From contig NZ_PKIZ01000017.1 in the NCBI RefSeq assembly GCF_002847825.1, forward strand, positions 1 to 61,608: a DNA stretch of 61,608 nucleotides, in the 5' to 3' direction. Within the stretch, counting starts at the first letter, position 1; each line of letters starts with the position of its first letter. Below, one piece after another: positions 16,682-25,430 of the stretch. The position numbers and the translations under genes were made by a program. This DNA is from Kytococcus schroeteri (GTDB lineage: Bacteria > Actinomycetota > Actinomycetes > Actinomycetales > Dermatophilaceae). The notes beneath the pieces were generated by a model that saw only the letters and a list, made by a program, of their open reading frames with translations, ran no database searches and was not told the origin of the DNA.

Positions 16682-17461
16682 TCAGACCGTCAACAAGGAG
16701 GCGCCCCTGCGGCGGGCCTTCCCCGCCGCAACCGGCTCGTGGGAGTCCGCCGTCTCCTCCCGCCGCCACCCACCCACGGCATCGGCCAGGACGGCACGCC
16801 CCGAGTCCATCGTCAGCACCCGGTCCATGAGCCCCAGGTGTCGCTCGTCGTGGGTCACCACCACGGTGGCCACGTCGTGCTCCCGGGCGATGTCCACCAG
16901 ACGGGCGAACACCTCGCCGGCACGGGCCGGGTCCAGGGCCGAGGTCGGCTCGTCCACGAGCAGCACCTTGGGGTCGCCCATGATGGCGCGGGCGATGGAG
17001 ATGCGCTGCTGCTGGCCACCGGAGAGCTGGTGCGGGCGGAGCCCCTCCACGCCGGGAAGGTCCATCTCGGCCAACAGGCTCCGGGCGCGCTCACGGGCGG
17101 CGGCCAGGTCCTTGCCGCGCGCGCCCCGCAGACGGGCCACCAGCTCCAGCTGCTCCAGAGCCGTCAGGGCCGGCAGCAGCTTGGCCTGCTGGAACACCAG
17201 GCCCACGGTGTCGCGGCGCACGGCGTCACGCTCCGAGGCGCCGAGATCGCCGCACTCCCGGCCACCCAACCGCACGCTGCCCCCATCGGGGTGGCGCAGC
17301 AGGCCGGCCACGGCGAGCGCGGTGGACTTGCCCGAGCCGGACGGCCCGGTGAGGGCGATGATCTCGCCGGGCGCCACCTCGAGGGAGAAACCGTCCAGCA
17401 CGTGGCGCACGTCGTCGCCATCGGGGAAGCTCACGGTCACATCAGTCAGTTCGAGGCTCAT
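16682..17461 (-). CDS. ABC transporter ATPase, MacB/LolD type
   Basis: The 259-residue ATPase has Walker A GPSGSGKST (about 40-48), FQQAKLLP as Q-loop, signature LSGGQQQRISIARAI, Walker B VLLVDEPTSALD and the H-loop THDE. The last 30 residues (GGWRREETADSHEPVAAGKA...) form an unusual basic tail with no family counterpart, directly upstream of the lldP remnant. It may be a read-in from the joint where the permease gene was lost. The ATG overlaps the permease stop (ATGA). Substrate unknown; the divergent two-component system suggests cell-envelope stress or antimicrobial peptides. Confidence 0.88.
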   Translation of the reverse strand: MSLELTDVTVSFPDGDDVRHVLDGFSLEVAPGEIIALTGPSGSGKSTALAVAGLLRHPDGGSVRLGGRECGDLGASERDAVRRDTVGLVFQQAKLLPALTALEQLELVARLRGARGKDLAAARERARSLLAEMDLPGVEGLRPHQLSGGQQQRISIARAIMGDPKVLLVDEPTSALDPARAGEVFARLVDIAREHDVATVVVTHDERHLGLMDRVLTMDSGRAVLADAVGGWRREETADSHEPVAAGKARRRGASLLTV

Positions 17462-18450
17462 CGGGCTCCCTCCAGGGCCAGCGCGGGGTCAATGGTCAGG
17501 ACGCGGCGGACGGCCAGGGCGCCGCCCACGAGTCCGGCGGCCACGAGCAGCAGCCACGGGACGACGGTGGTCAGGACGGAGAGTTCGAAGGGCACGGCGC
17601 CGGTGGTGACGACCCAGGCGCCCAGGGCGGCGGCCACGAGGGCACCGAAGCCTCCGCCGACCACGAGGAGCAGCAGGCCCTGCGTGAGCACGTCGGTGAC
17701 CAGGGTGCGGCGGCGGGCGCCGAGGGCGCGCATCACCGCCAGGTCGCCGGTGCGCTGGATGGTCCAGACGGTGAGGAAGGCACTCACCACCACCGCGGAG
17801 ACCACGAGCAGCAGGCCGCGGATGAGGTTGAGCGAGCCCTGCTCGGAGGCGTAGGAGCCCACGGCTTGGAGGGTCTCGCCGCGGTCCATGACGGTGGTGC
17901 CGGCGGGGGCCTTCGGGTCGGCCTCGGGGAGCACCAGGGCGGTGGCGGCCGAGCCGGTGGCCATGGGCAGCTGCTGCCAGGTGTCCATGGGGAGCCACAC
18001 GGCCGGCAGGTGGTTGAGGTCCAGGTACTCGTCGTCCTTGCCCACACCGGTGAGGGTGCCGTCGCGGTTGACCTTCGCGTCGCGCACGAGGTGGCCACCG
18101 GCGGCCTCGGAGAGGGGGCCGTCGGGGTCGATGCCGATGACGGAGACGGTCTCGGTGCTGCCGTCGGTGGCGATGCGTGCGGTGGCCATGCCCACCGCGT
18201 GCTGCTCGTTGCCGGCCACCTGCTCAGCGGAGAGCTGGCTGCGCGAGAGCTCCACCTTCTCGCCATTGCTCGGCGAGGCGACGACCACCGACTCGCCCGG
18301 CAGGGCCTTGACGGCCGAGACGCTCTGCGCACCCAGCCCGGCCGTGAGGCCGCTGAGGGCCACGACCAGCAGCGACACCAGTGCCACCACCAGACCCATG
18401 ACCGCGAACCGTCCGCGCGCGAACCATGCGTCGCGCAGTGCCACGAACAT
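17458..18450 (-). CDS. FtsX-like ABC permease
   Basis: The 330-residue permease has the MacB layout: one N-terminal helix (about 16-40), a periplasmic-type extracellular domain (about 41-205) and three C-terminal helices with the FtsX core (LAVMRALGARRRTLVTDVLTQGLLL). The ATG at 18450 follows GAGGAGG. It is first in an operon with the ATPase and is transcribed away from a histidine kinase/response regulator pair. The shared upstream region holds five GCACGGGAA motifs. Confidence 0.87.
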   Translation of the reverse strand: MFVALRDAWFARGRFAVMGLVVALVSLLVVALSGLTAGLGAQSVSAVKALPGESVVVASPSNGEKVELSRSQLSAEQVAGNEQHAVGMATARIATDGSTETVSVIGIDPDGPLSEAAGGHLVRDAKVNRDGTLTGVGKDDEYLDLNHLPAVWLPMDTWQQLPMATGSAATALVLPEADPKAPAGTTVMDRGETLQAVGSYASEQGSLNLIRGLLLVVSAVVVSAFLTVWTIQRTGDLAVMRALGARRRTLVTDVLTQGLLLLVVGGGFGALVAAALGAWVVTTGAVPFELSVLTTVVPWLLLVAAGLVGGALAVRRVLTIDPALALEGAR

Positions 18451-18600
18451 CTCGTCCTCCTCGATCCTGCCCGGTCGGTTGTCCGGGCATGAACCAGTTC
18501 ACCGCCCGGGGAGGCGGATTCCATCGGCTGACCGGTGGGGTGCGACCTCAACCGTTCGGTGGATGGCGGGCGGGCAGGTCCAGGAGGGGGCCCACACCGC

Positions 18601-18628
18601 CAGGGGCCGGGTCCGACACCGGCCCCTG
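18601..18628. repeat. Inverted repeat in the divergent regulatory region
   Basis: Perfect 10-bp arms CAGGGGCCGG and CCGGCCCCTG are separated by 8 bases. It lies next to the GCACGGGAA cluster, on the side of the permease gene. Confidence 0.45.
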
Positions 18629-18634
18629 CTCGCG

Positions 18635-18734
18635 GCGCGGGAAACCGTGCGCGGCACGGGAAAGGTGGCCACCGCACGGGAAGTTCCACGTGCGCCCGTG
18701 AGGTTTCCCGTGCCCGGCGACGGTTCCCGTGCGC
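18635..18734. promoter_or_regulatory. Cluster of five GCACGGGAA motifs (candidate operator array)
   Basis: Forward copies are GCGCGGGAAACC (18635), GGCACGGGAAAGG (18653) and CGCACGGGAAGTT (18673). Reverse copies are GGTTTCCCGTGC (18702) and CGGTTCCCGTGCGC (18721). Most adjacent copies are spaced 18-20 bases, about two helical turns. The array lies 58-157 bases upstream of the kinase -10 box and 185-284 bases before the permease ATG. The response regulator at 19967 is the natural candidate binder. Confidence 0.6.
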
Positions 18735-18803
18735 CCACGCCACACGGCCCCGCACCACCCGCCACGGGCCGGCGTCGACCCGCCCACCACCTACGGTGAC
18801 CCC

Positions 18804-19970
18804 ATGGAACGCGTGACCCGGGTGATGGCGCAGGTGCTGATGCTGGCCCTCCTCGCCCTGGCCACGTGGCAGTCCGGGGCCAGCCCCCGCCCCACGCCCC
18901 CGGACACGGACCCCGCCCTGCCGTGGTGGACCTTTGGCCTGGCCGGTGCCGTCTGGTGGCTCACCCTCGGCGGAGCCTTCACCCGCCGCGTCGCCGGCTC
19001 CACCCCCCTCTCCCCCACCCGGGCCAACCTCGCCTGGCTGGTGGCGCTGAGCCTCGGGTGGGCCGTGCTCATGCACCTGCACCCGGCGTTCGCGTGGGTG
19101 GCCTTCCCGCTGTTCGTGCTCTGGCTCATGCACCAGCCGCTGCGCTGGGCCGTCCCCGCCGTCGCGGTGCTCACCGCCCTCGTCGCGAGCGCCGAACTCG
19201 CCTCCCCCGACGGGGGGCTCGGCGGCGTGGTGGGCCCCGCCATCGGTGGTGCCGCGTGCGTGCTCGGCGCCTGGACGATGACGCGCGTGCGCCAGGAGTC
19301 CGAGACCCGGGCGGCCCTCGTGGACGAGCTGCGCGACACCCGCGCCGCCCTGGCCGCCGCCCACGCCGAGGCCGGGGCACTGGCCGAGCGCCACCGCATC
19401 GCCCGCGACCTGCACGACACCGTGGTGCAGTCCTTCACGAGCGTGGTGCTGCTCACCGGCGCCGTGCCCGAGGGCCCCGACCGCGACCCACTGCTGGACC
19501 GTATCGAGGACGTGGCGCGCGACGGGCTCGCCGAGTCGCGCCGCGTGGTGGAGGCCCTGCGCCGCGAGGACGGCCGCAGCCTCACCGACGCGCTGCGCCA
19601 GGCCGCCGAGGCCGTGGTGGACCCGCCCACCGAGCTCGTCGTCACCGGCACCGAGCGCCAGCTGCCCACCGCCACCGAGGTGGGTCTGCTCCGCATCGCG
19701 CAGGGGGCGCTGGGCAACGTCACCGAGCACGCCGGCGCCACTCGGGCCACGGTCACGCTCACCTTCGGCGACGACCACGTGCGTCTGGTGGTGGCCGACG
19801 ACGGCCGCGGCGGGGCCCGCCTGGACGCCCCGCCGCGCACCGACGGGGGCGCCACCCGCGGCACCGGGCTCACCGGGGCGCGAGACCGGGCCGCCGACCT
19901 GGGCGGCACGCTGGAGCTGCACTCTCCGCCGCGTGGCGGCACCCGACTCACCGTGGAGGTCCCCGCATGA
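18804..19970 (+). CDS. Two-component sensor histidine kinase, HisKA_3 (LiaS/DesK-like)
   Basis: The 388-residue kinase has several N-terminal membrane helices (about 8-165) with very short loops, typical of intramembrane-sensing kinases. A coiled segment leads to the HisKA_3 dimerisation box AERHRIARDLHDTVVQSF (phospho-His204). The HATPase domain shows NVTEHAGA (N-box) and VADDGRGG, ending TRLTVEVPA. The ATG at 18804 is six bases after a TACGGT -10 box (18792-18797), so it is probably leaderless. The stop overlaps the regulator start (ATGA). It is divergent from the FtsX-type ABC transporter it probably controls. Confidence 0.9.
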   Translation: MERVTRVMAQVLMLALLALATWQSGASPRPTPPDTDPALPWWTFGLAGAVWWLTLGGAFTRRVAGSTPLSPTRANLAWLVALSLGWAVLMHLHPAFAWVAFPLFVLWLMHQPLRWAVPAVAVLTALVASAELASPDGGLGGVVGPAIGGAACVLGAWTMTRVRQESETRAALVDELRDTRAALAAAHAEAGALAERHRIARDLHDTVVQSFTSVVLLTGAVPEGPDRDPLLDRIEDVARDGLAESRRVVEALRREDGRSLTDALRQAAEAVVDPPTELVVTGTERQLPTATEVGLLRIAQGALGNVTEHAGATRATVTLTFGDDHVRLVVADDGRGGARLDAPPRTDGGATRGTGLTGARDRAADLGGTLELHSPPRGGTRLTVEVPA

Positions 19971-20653
19971 GCGCCCAGGCCACACCGCGCCCCACCACCC
20001 GGGTGGTGCTCGTGGACGACCACCCCGTGGTGCGGGCCGGCATGTCGGCGGTGCTGGCGGCCGGCGGCGACATCGAGGTGGTGGCCGAGGCCGGTTCGCA
20101 CGCCGAGGCGATGACGGTGCTCACCGGGTCGGGCGGGCCGCTGGCCGGGGCGGTGCCGGACCTGGTGGTGGTGGACCTGCACCTGGGGTCCGGGCCGGAC
20201 GGGGCGGCGCTCATCCGCGACCTGCGCGCGGCCGGGGTGGCCACGCCGATGTTGGTGCTCACCGCCCACGACTCCGGCGACGACGTGCTGCGCGCCGTGG
20301 AGGCCGGGGCCGCCGGGTACCTGCTCAAGGACGCCCCGCCGGCCACCCTGCGCGATGGCGTGCACCGCGCCGCCGCGGGCGAGACGGTGCTGGCCCCGGC
20401 CGCTGCGGCGCACCTGGTGGCCGGGCGGCGCACGCCTGCCCCGGAGCCGGCGGCCGCGGCGACGCTCACCGCCCGCGAGCTGGAGGTGCTCCGAGGCGTG
20501 GCGCGCGGCCTGACCAACCGGCAGGTGGCGCGGGAGCTCGGCATCGGCGAGGCGACGGTGAAGACGCACCTGGTGCACGCGTTCACGGCGCTGGGGGCGG
20601 TCAACCGGACCGATGCGGTGCTGCGCGCGCAGGAGCTCGGCCTGCTCGACTGA
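19967..20653 (+). CDS. Response regulator, NarL/LuxR family
   Basis: The 228-residue regulator has a receiver domain with acidic pocket VDDHP (Asp17/18), phospho-acceptor Asp70 in VVVDLHLG and the lysine of LLKDAPP. A LuxR-type helix-turn-helix follows (about 163-220, LTARELEVLRGVARGLTNRQVARELGI). It is translationally coupled to the kinase gene by an ATGA overlap. A long hairpin terminates the pair at 20723-20763. The five GCACGGGAA motifs upstream of the kinase are its likely targets. Confidence 0.92.
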   Translation: MSAQATPRPTTRVVLVDDHPVVRAGMSAVLAAGGDIEVVAEAGSHAEAMTVLTGSGGPLAGAVPDLVVVDLHLGSGPDGAALIRDLRAAGVATPMLVLTAHDSGDDVLRAVEAGAAGYLLKDAPPATLRDGVHRAAAGETVLAPAAAAHLVAGRRTPAPEPAAAATLTARELEVLRGVARGLTNRQVARELGIGEATVKTHLVHAFTALGAVNRTDAVLRAQELGLLD

Positions 20654-20722
20654 GCGGGGCGGGGTGGCCCGCGGGGCTCAGGATGGTCCCGTCCGGACCA
20701 CCCGTCCCGGGACGTGAGGGGG

Positions 20723-20763
20723 CCATGAAGGGTCACCTCGACTGTCGAGGTGACCCTTCATGG
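20723..20763. terminator. Long hairpin terminator after the two-component system
   Basis: Arms of 19 bp, beginning CCATGAAGGGTCACC, are perfectly complementary around the 3-nt centre CTG, with six further pairs outside after one mismatch. It lies 69 bases beyond the response-regulator stop. This hairpin and the promoter at 20848 are the main features of the 320-base gap before the BCCT gene. Confidence 0.75.
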
Positions 20764-20847
20764 ACCCCTCGGCGCGTGGGCCGCCGGGGCGACACCCGTC
20801 TCGCCCGGCGGCGCCCGGGGAACCCATCACCGAGCGGCCGGGAGAGC

Positions 20848-20875
20848 TTGCCCTCGCGCGTCACGACGTTATGGT
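20848..20875 (+). promoter_or_regulatory. Probable promoter of the BCCT transporter gene
   Basis: TTGCCC (-35, 20848-20853) and TATGGT (-10, 20870-20875) are separated by 16 bases, each matching the sigma-A consensus in four of six positions. A leader of roughly 90 bases runs to the ATG at 20974. Confidence 0.5.
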
Positions 20876-20973
20876 GGGTCCGATCGACCGGTCGCGGGCC
20901 CCCGGCCCGGGGCGCCCGGACGGGCGTCGGGAGGGAGTCCGCGAGCGCACACACCCCCGACCCAGGAACCCCC

Positions 20974-22776
20974 ATGTTGCAGTCACTCCACGACAAGCTG
21001 GGCCTGCGGACGTCACCCGTCATCTTCTTCGGGTCGATCGCGCTCACCGCAGCCTTCATCATCCTGACCCTCGCCTTCCCCACGACCATGGCGTCGACCT
21101 TTGCCACGGGCGCCGACTGGATCATCGAGAACCTGGGGTGGTTCTACATCCTGGGCGTGACGGTCTTCCTCATCTACCTCGTCGTGACGGCGCTCAGCCG
21201 CTTCGGCCGCATCCGCCTGAGCCCGCGGGACGAACCGCCCGAGCACAAGTTCCTCGTGTGGTTCAGCATGCTCTTCGCCGCCGGCATCGGGTCGATCCTC
21301 ATGTTCTGGGGCGTCGCCGAGCCGGTGAACCACTTCGCCAACCCCCCGATGGCCGACGTCAAGCCCCAGTCCGACGACGCCGCCCGGGAGGCCATCAGCT
21401 TCACCCTCTACCACTTCGGGCTGCACACGTGGACGATCTTCACGCTGCCCTCGCTGGCGTTCGCGTACTTCATGTACCAGCGCAACCTGCCGCCGCGGGT
21501 CTCCTCGTTGTTCCACCCGCTGCTGGGTGACAAGGGCATCCACGGCCCGGTCGGCAAGGCCATCGACATCGTCTCGATCGTGGGCACCCTGTTCGGCGTC
21601 GCCCTGACGATTGCCCTGGGCACGCTGCAGATCAACGCGGGCCTGGCGCGGGTGTTCGGCATCGACCAGAGCGCCCTGAGCATCGCGCTCATCATCGGCG
21701 GAGTCACCCTGATGGCCCTGGCCTCCGTCATGGCGGGCCTCGACAAGGGCATCAAGATGCTCTCCAACGCCAACATCCTCGCCGCCGTCCTGCTGATGGT
21801 CTTCATCGTGATCAGCGGACCCACCCTCTACCTGCTCAAGGGCGCCGTCGAGTCGGTGGGCCTGTACGCGCAGCGCCTGCCCTACCTGGCCTTCTGGAAC
21901 GACGCCTTCGGCGACAACCCGGGCTGGCAGCAGAGCTGGACGATCTTCTACTGGGCGTGGACCATCACGTGGTCGCCCTTCGTGGGCATCTTCATCGCCC
22001 GCATCTCCCGCGGCCGCACCATCCGCGAGTTCGTCTTCGGCGTGCTCGCCGCCCCGGTGACCTTCTCGATCATCTGGTTCGGCATCTTCGGTTTCGCCAG
22101 CTTCGACATCATCGGCGGCAAGGACGGTGGCAAGCTGGTCACCTCGGTCCTGGAGCAGGGCCCCGAGGTGGCGCTGTTCGAGTTCCTCGACCACTTCCCG
22201 CTGGCCTCGGTGGTCTCGGTCCTCGCGGTCGTCATCGTGGTGCTGTTCTTCGTCACCTCGATGGACTCGGCCTCGCTGGTCATGGACTACATGGCCCGCG
22301 GCCACGACGAGGACGACCGCTCCCCGGTCTTCCAGCGCGCCCTGTGGGCCGTCGCCACCGGTGTGGTGGCCGTGGTGCTGCTGACCTACAACCCCGATCC
22401 CGACAGCGACGTCATCGCGGCCCTGCAGGACATCATCACCATCGTGGGCCTGCCCTTCTTCGTCATGGGCTACCTCATGATGTGGGCCCTGAACCGCGCC
22501 ATGCGCGAGGACGCCGGCGAGCTGCTGCCGCTGGCCACCAAGCGGTGGCGCAAGGTGCTCCCGCCCGAGGAGGCCGAGCGACGCCGCCAGGAGGGTGACG
22601 AGGAGGCGTGGGACACCACCGAGGTGGAGCACGACCCGCACTACACCACCGAGGACGGTTCCACCATCGCCGCGCCGGAAACGGCGGCCTACGTTGCCAC
22701 CGACCTGCGCGACGCCGATGGCAACGAGGCGTTCACCACCGAGGACCAGCAGGTGGAGGGCGCACACCGCATCTGA
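20974..22776 (+). CDS. BCCT-family betaine/choline/carnitine transporter
   Basis: The 600-residue transporter has 12 membrane segments. Family signatures include FWGVAEPVNHFANPP near 115, FGLHTWTIFTLPSLAF, and the aromatic box YWAWTITWSPFVGIFIARISRGRTIREFV near 330-358. It takes up compatible solutes with Na+ or H+. The long C-terminal cytoplasmic tail (about 510-600, rich in Glu and Thr) resembles the osmosensory tails of BetP-like members. I start at ATG 20974 (MLQSLHDKLGL); the open frame upstream is non-coding. The next operon begins only 25 bases later. Confidence 0.92.
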   Translation: MLQSLHDKLGLRTSPVIFFGSIALTAAFIILTLAFPTTMASTFATGADWIIENLGWFYILGVTVFLIYLVVTALSRFGRIRLSPRDEPPEHKFLVWFSMLFAAGIGSILMFWGVAEPVNHFANPPMADVKPQSDDAAREAISFTLYHFGLHTWTIFTLPSLAFAYFMYQRNLPPRVSSLFHPLLGDKGIHGPVGKAIDIVSIVGTLFGVALTIALGTLQINAGLARVFGIDQSALSIALIIGGVTLMALASVMAGLDKGIKMLSNANILAAVLLMVFIVISGPTLYLLKGAVESVGLYAQRLPYLAFWNDAFGDNPGWQQSWTIFYWAWTITWSPFVGIFIARISRGRTIREFVFGVLAAPVTFSIIWFGIFGFASFDIIGGKDGGKLVTSVLEQGPEVALFEFLDHFPLASVVSVLAVVIVVLFFVTSMDSASLVMDYMARGHDEDDRSPVFQRALWAVATGVVAVVLLTYNPDPDSDVIAALQDIITIVGLPFFVMGYLMMWALNRAMREDAGELLPLATKRWRKVLPPEEAERRRQEGDEEAWDTTEVEHDPHYTTEDGSTIAAPETAAYVATDLRDADGNEAFTTEDQQVEGAHRI

Positions 22777-22789
22777 TCACCTGCTCAGA

Positions 22790-22795
22790 TATGGT
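22790..22795 (+). promoter_or_regulatory. -10 box of a leaderless promoter for the peptide-type ABC operon
   Basis: TATGGT lies six bases before the GTG at 22802, with no ribosome site in between. This spacing recurs before many other starts in the window. Confidence 0.5.
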
Positions 22796-22801
22796 GCGCG
22801 G

Positions 22802-24448
22802 GTGACTTCGCGCCCCGTCTCCCGCCGCTCCGTCCTGACCGCCTCCGCGGCAGCCGCCGCCACCGCCCTCGCCGGGTGTGGACTCTCCACCCCCAGTGGG
22901 GGCGGTGGCACGTCCGGTGCCCCGTCGGGCAGCGGCGGGGGCGAGGGCGACCACCCCGCCCTGGTGGTGGCCGGCACCGAGGAGCTGGGCGCCTTCAACC
23001 CCATCTCCGGCCACGGCGAGCAGGGCGGCACCGCGCTCTACGAGGGCCTGCTGCGCCTGCGCAGCGACGACCCCGAGGCCCTGCCGACCCTTGAGCCCGC
23101 GCTGGCCGCCGAGGAGCCCACCGTGAGCAAGGACCAGCGCACCTGGCGCGTGCCGGTGCGCCAGGGGGTGCGCTTCCACGACGGCAGCGAGCTCACCGCC
23201 CAGGACGTGGTGGCCACCTACCGGGCGCTCCTGGACCCCGAGTCCGGCAGCGAGGCCGCGTGGGCCTACGACATGGTGAGGACGGTGGAGGCCGAGGGCG
23301 ACGAGGTGGTCTTCCACTTGGAGTACCCCTACGTGGACTTCCCCAGCCGGATGCTGCTCGGCATCGCACCGAAGGCCAAGTTCACCGGCGGGCCGGCCAC
23401 CGAGTCCCCGCTCAACCGGGAACCCGTGGGCACCGGGCCGCTGCGCCTGGTCTCGCTCAAGCCCCACGAGGCCACGCTCGAGCGCTTCGAGGACTACTGG
23501 GGCGAACCGTCGGCCGTGCCGCGCCTGACCATCACCACCGTGCTGGACGAGGGCACCCGCGCCCAGCAGGTGCGCGCCGGCGAGGTGGACGGCACCGTGC
23601 TGCCACCCAAGCTGGCGCAGGCCACCGCCGACGCCGCCGACCACCTGCAGCTGGCCGTGGCCAAGACGGCTGACTGGCGCGGCGTGAGCTTCCCCGAGAA
23701 GGCCGCCGTCGCCGCCACCCCGGAGCTGCGGGTGGCGTTGAACCTGGCCGTGGACCGGCAGGCCATGATCGATGCCGTGCTCGGCGGCCGGGGCACGCCG
23801 GCCGCCACCCCCGTCTCGGCGGTGTACGGCGACGCCTACGAGGACCTCGCCTACGAGCACGACCCCGAGAAGGCCAAGCAGGTGCTGGAGGAGGCCGGGT
23901 GGGCCCCCGGCGAGGACGGCATCCGCACCAAGGACGGCGAGCGGGCCGGGTTCACCCTGGCCTACGACCCCAAGGACTCCGTGCGCCGCGACCTGGCGGT
24001 GGCCTTCGCCGAGGACCTCAAGAAGGTGGGCGTCGAGGTGACGCCCAAGGGCATGACCTGGGACGAGATCGAGCCGGTCTACCGCGAGATCGGCATCCTG
24101 CTGGGTGGCGGCGACAAGCCGTACAGCATCGACAGCCAGGTGTTCGGGCAGCTGCACACCCCCATGAAGGGCGCCGCGTTCTTCTACAACCCCGGTGGCC
24201 AGGGCAGCGACGAGCTGGACGCCCTGCTGGAGAAGGCCCGCCGCGCCACCGACGAGACCGAGCGCAACCGCCTCTACCGGGACGTGCAGAAGAAGACCTT
24301 CGAGGACCCCAACGGCGTCTACTTCATGTTCCTCGAGCACACCTACGTGCACGACCCGCGCGGCTACGACACCGGCAACCTCGTGGTGGAGCCGCACGCC
24401 CACGGCGTCTCGTGGGGCCCGTGGTGGAACGTCGGCCAGTGGACGTGA
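22802..24448 (+). CDS. ABC substrate-binding lipoprotein, family 5 (peptide/nickel type)
   Basis: The 548-residue protein starts with a twin-arginine lipoprotein signal (SRRSVLTASAAAAA, lipobox LAGC with Cys26), so it may be exported by Tat and anchored. The mature part is a family-5 solute-binding protein: EELGAFNPISGHGEQG near the start, LEPALAAEEPTVSKDQRTWRVPVRQGVRFHDG typed segment near 100-120, and RVALNLAVDRQAMIDAVLGG near 310. The start is GTG 22802. It heads a five-gene operon with two permeases and two ATPases. NikA-like nickel, dipeptide or oligopeptide uptake cannot be separated by eye. Confidence 0.88.
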   Translation: MTSRPVSRRSVLTASAAAAATALAGCGLSTPSGGGGTSGAPSGSGGGEGDHPALVVAGTEELGAFNPISGHGEQGGTALYEGLLRLRSDDPEALPTLEPALAAEEPTVSKDQRTWRVPVRQGVRFHDGSELTAQDVVATYRALLDPESGSEAAWAYDMVRTVEAEGDEVVFHLEYPYVDFPSRMLLGIAPKAKFTGGPATESPLNREPVGTGPLRLVSLKPHEATLERFEDYWGEPSAVPRLTITTVLDEGTRAQQVRAGEVDGTVLPPKLAQATADAADHLQLAVAKTADWRGVSFPEKAAVAATPELRVALNLAVDRQAMIDAVLGGRGTPAATPVSAVYGDAYEDLAYEHDPEKAKQVLEEAGWAPGEDGIRTKDGERAGFTLAYDPKDSVRRDLAVAFAEDLKKVGVEVTPKGMTWDEIEPVYREIGILLGGGDKPYSIDSQVFGQLHTPMKGAAFFYNPGGQGSDELDALLEKARRATDETERNRLYRDVQKKTFEDPNGVYFMFLEHTYVHDPRGYDTGNLVVEPHAHGVSWGPWWNVGQWT

Positions 24449-24452
24449 GGCG

Positions 24453-25430
24453 GTGACGCTCTCCCGCATCGGCCGGATGACGGTGCGGCGCCTGGCGTGG
24501 TCGGTGCCCGTGGTGGTGCTGGTCTCGCTGGCCGTGTTCGCCCTCGCCGCGGCGAGCCCCCTGGACCCGCTGGAGGCGATGCTGGGCGACCGCTACCAGC
24601 GCCTCACCCCCGAGCAGCGCGCCCAGATCGGGCACGCCTCGGGCATGGACGCCCCGTGGTGGCAGGCCTGGTGGTGGTGGCTCGGCGACCTGCTGCAGGG
24701 CGACCTGGGGTTCTCGCACGTCTTCCGCCAGCCGGTGGCCGAGGTGCTCGCGCAGCGCGTGGGCTGGACGGTGCTGCTCACCGTGCCCGCCCTGCTGCTG
24801 GCCCTGCTGCTGGGGGTGGTGGGCGGCGTGGCCGCCGGGCTGCGTCCGCGCTCCTGGTGGGCGCGCACCGTGGCCGGGGTGGCGATGGTGCTGCAGGCCC
24901 TGCCGCCCTACGTGCTGGCCCTGGTGGGTGTGCTGCTGCTCTCGGTCACCTGGGGGCTGCTGCCCACCGGTGGCATGGGGCGCCCCGGCGAGGCCGTCAC
25001 CGCATCGGGCCTGGTGCGCCACGCGGTGCTGCCGGTGACGGTGCTGGCGCTCAGCCAGGTGCCGTGGCTGCTGCTGGCCGCCCGGGAGTCGGTGGTCGAG
25101 ACCGCCGCCTCCGATGCGGTGCGCGGCGCCCGGGCGCGCGGCCTCTCGCCGCGCACGGTGCGCCGCGGGCACGTGGTGCCCGCCGCCCTGGTGCCGGTGG
25201 CCACCCTCGTGGGGCTGCGGCTGCCGGAGCTGGTGGTGGGCGCCGTCATCGTGGAGGAGGTGTTCGCGTGGCCGGGCGTGGCCAACGCGCTGGTGCAGGC
25301 CGCCCTGCAGCTGGACTTCCCGCTCCTGGCCGCCCTGACCACCCTCACCACGGTGCTGGTGCTGGTGGGCTCGTGGGCCGCCGACGCGCTGCACCTGGCG
25401 CTGGACCCGAGGGTGGAGATCGATGCGTGA
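24453..25430 (+). CDS. ABC permease, DppB/NikB type
   Basis: The 325-residue permease has six helices and the inner-membrane binding-protein-dependent motif ESVVETAASDAVRGARARGLSPRTV near 210-235, where the EAA loop contacts the ATPase. The N-terminal extracellular part carries PWWQAWWWWLGDLLQGDLGFS, typical of DppB. The start is GTG 24453, four bases after the upstream stop; an ATG at 24477 is an alternative. Its stop overlaps the start of the second permease. Confidence 0.87.
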   Translation: MTLSRIGRMTVRRLAWSVPVVVLVSLAVFALAAASPLDPLEAMLGDRYQRLTPEQRAQIGHASGMDAPWWQAWWWWLGDLLQGDLGFSHVFRQPVAEVLAQRVGWTVLLTVPALLLALLLGVVGGVAAGLRPRSWWARTVAGVAMVLQALPPYVLALVGVLLLSVTWGLLPTGGMGRPGEAVTASGLVRHAVLPVTVLALSQVPWLLLAARESVVETAASDAVRGARARGLSPRTVRRGHVVPAALVPVATLVGLRLPELVVGAVIVEEVFAWPGVANALVQAALQLDFPLLAALTTLTTVLVLVGSWAADALHLALDPRVEIDA

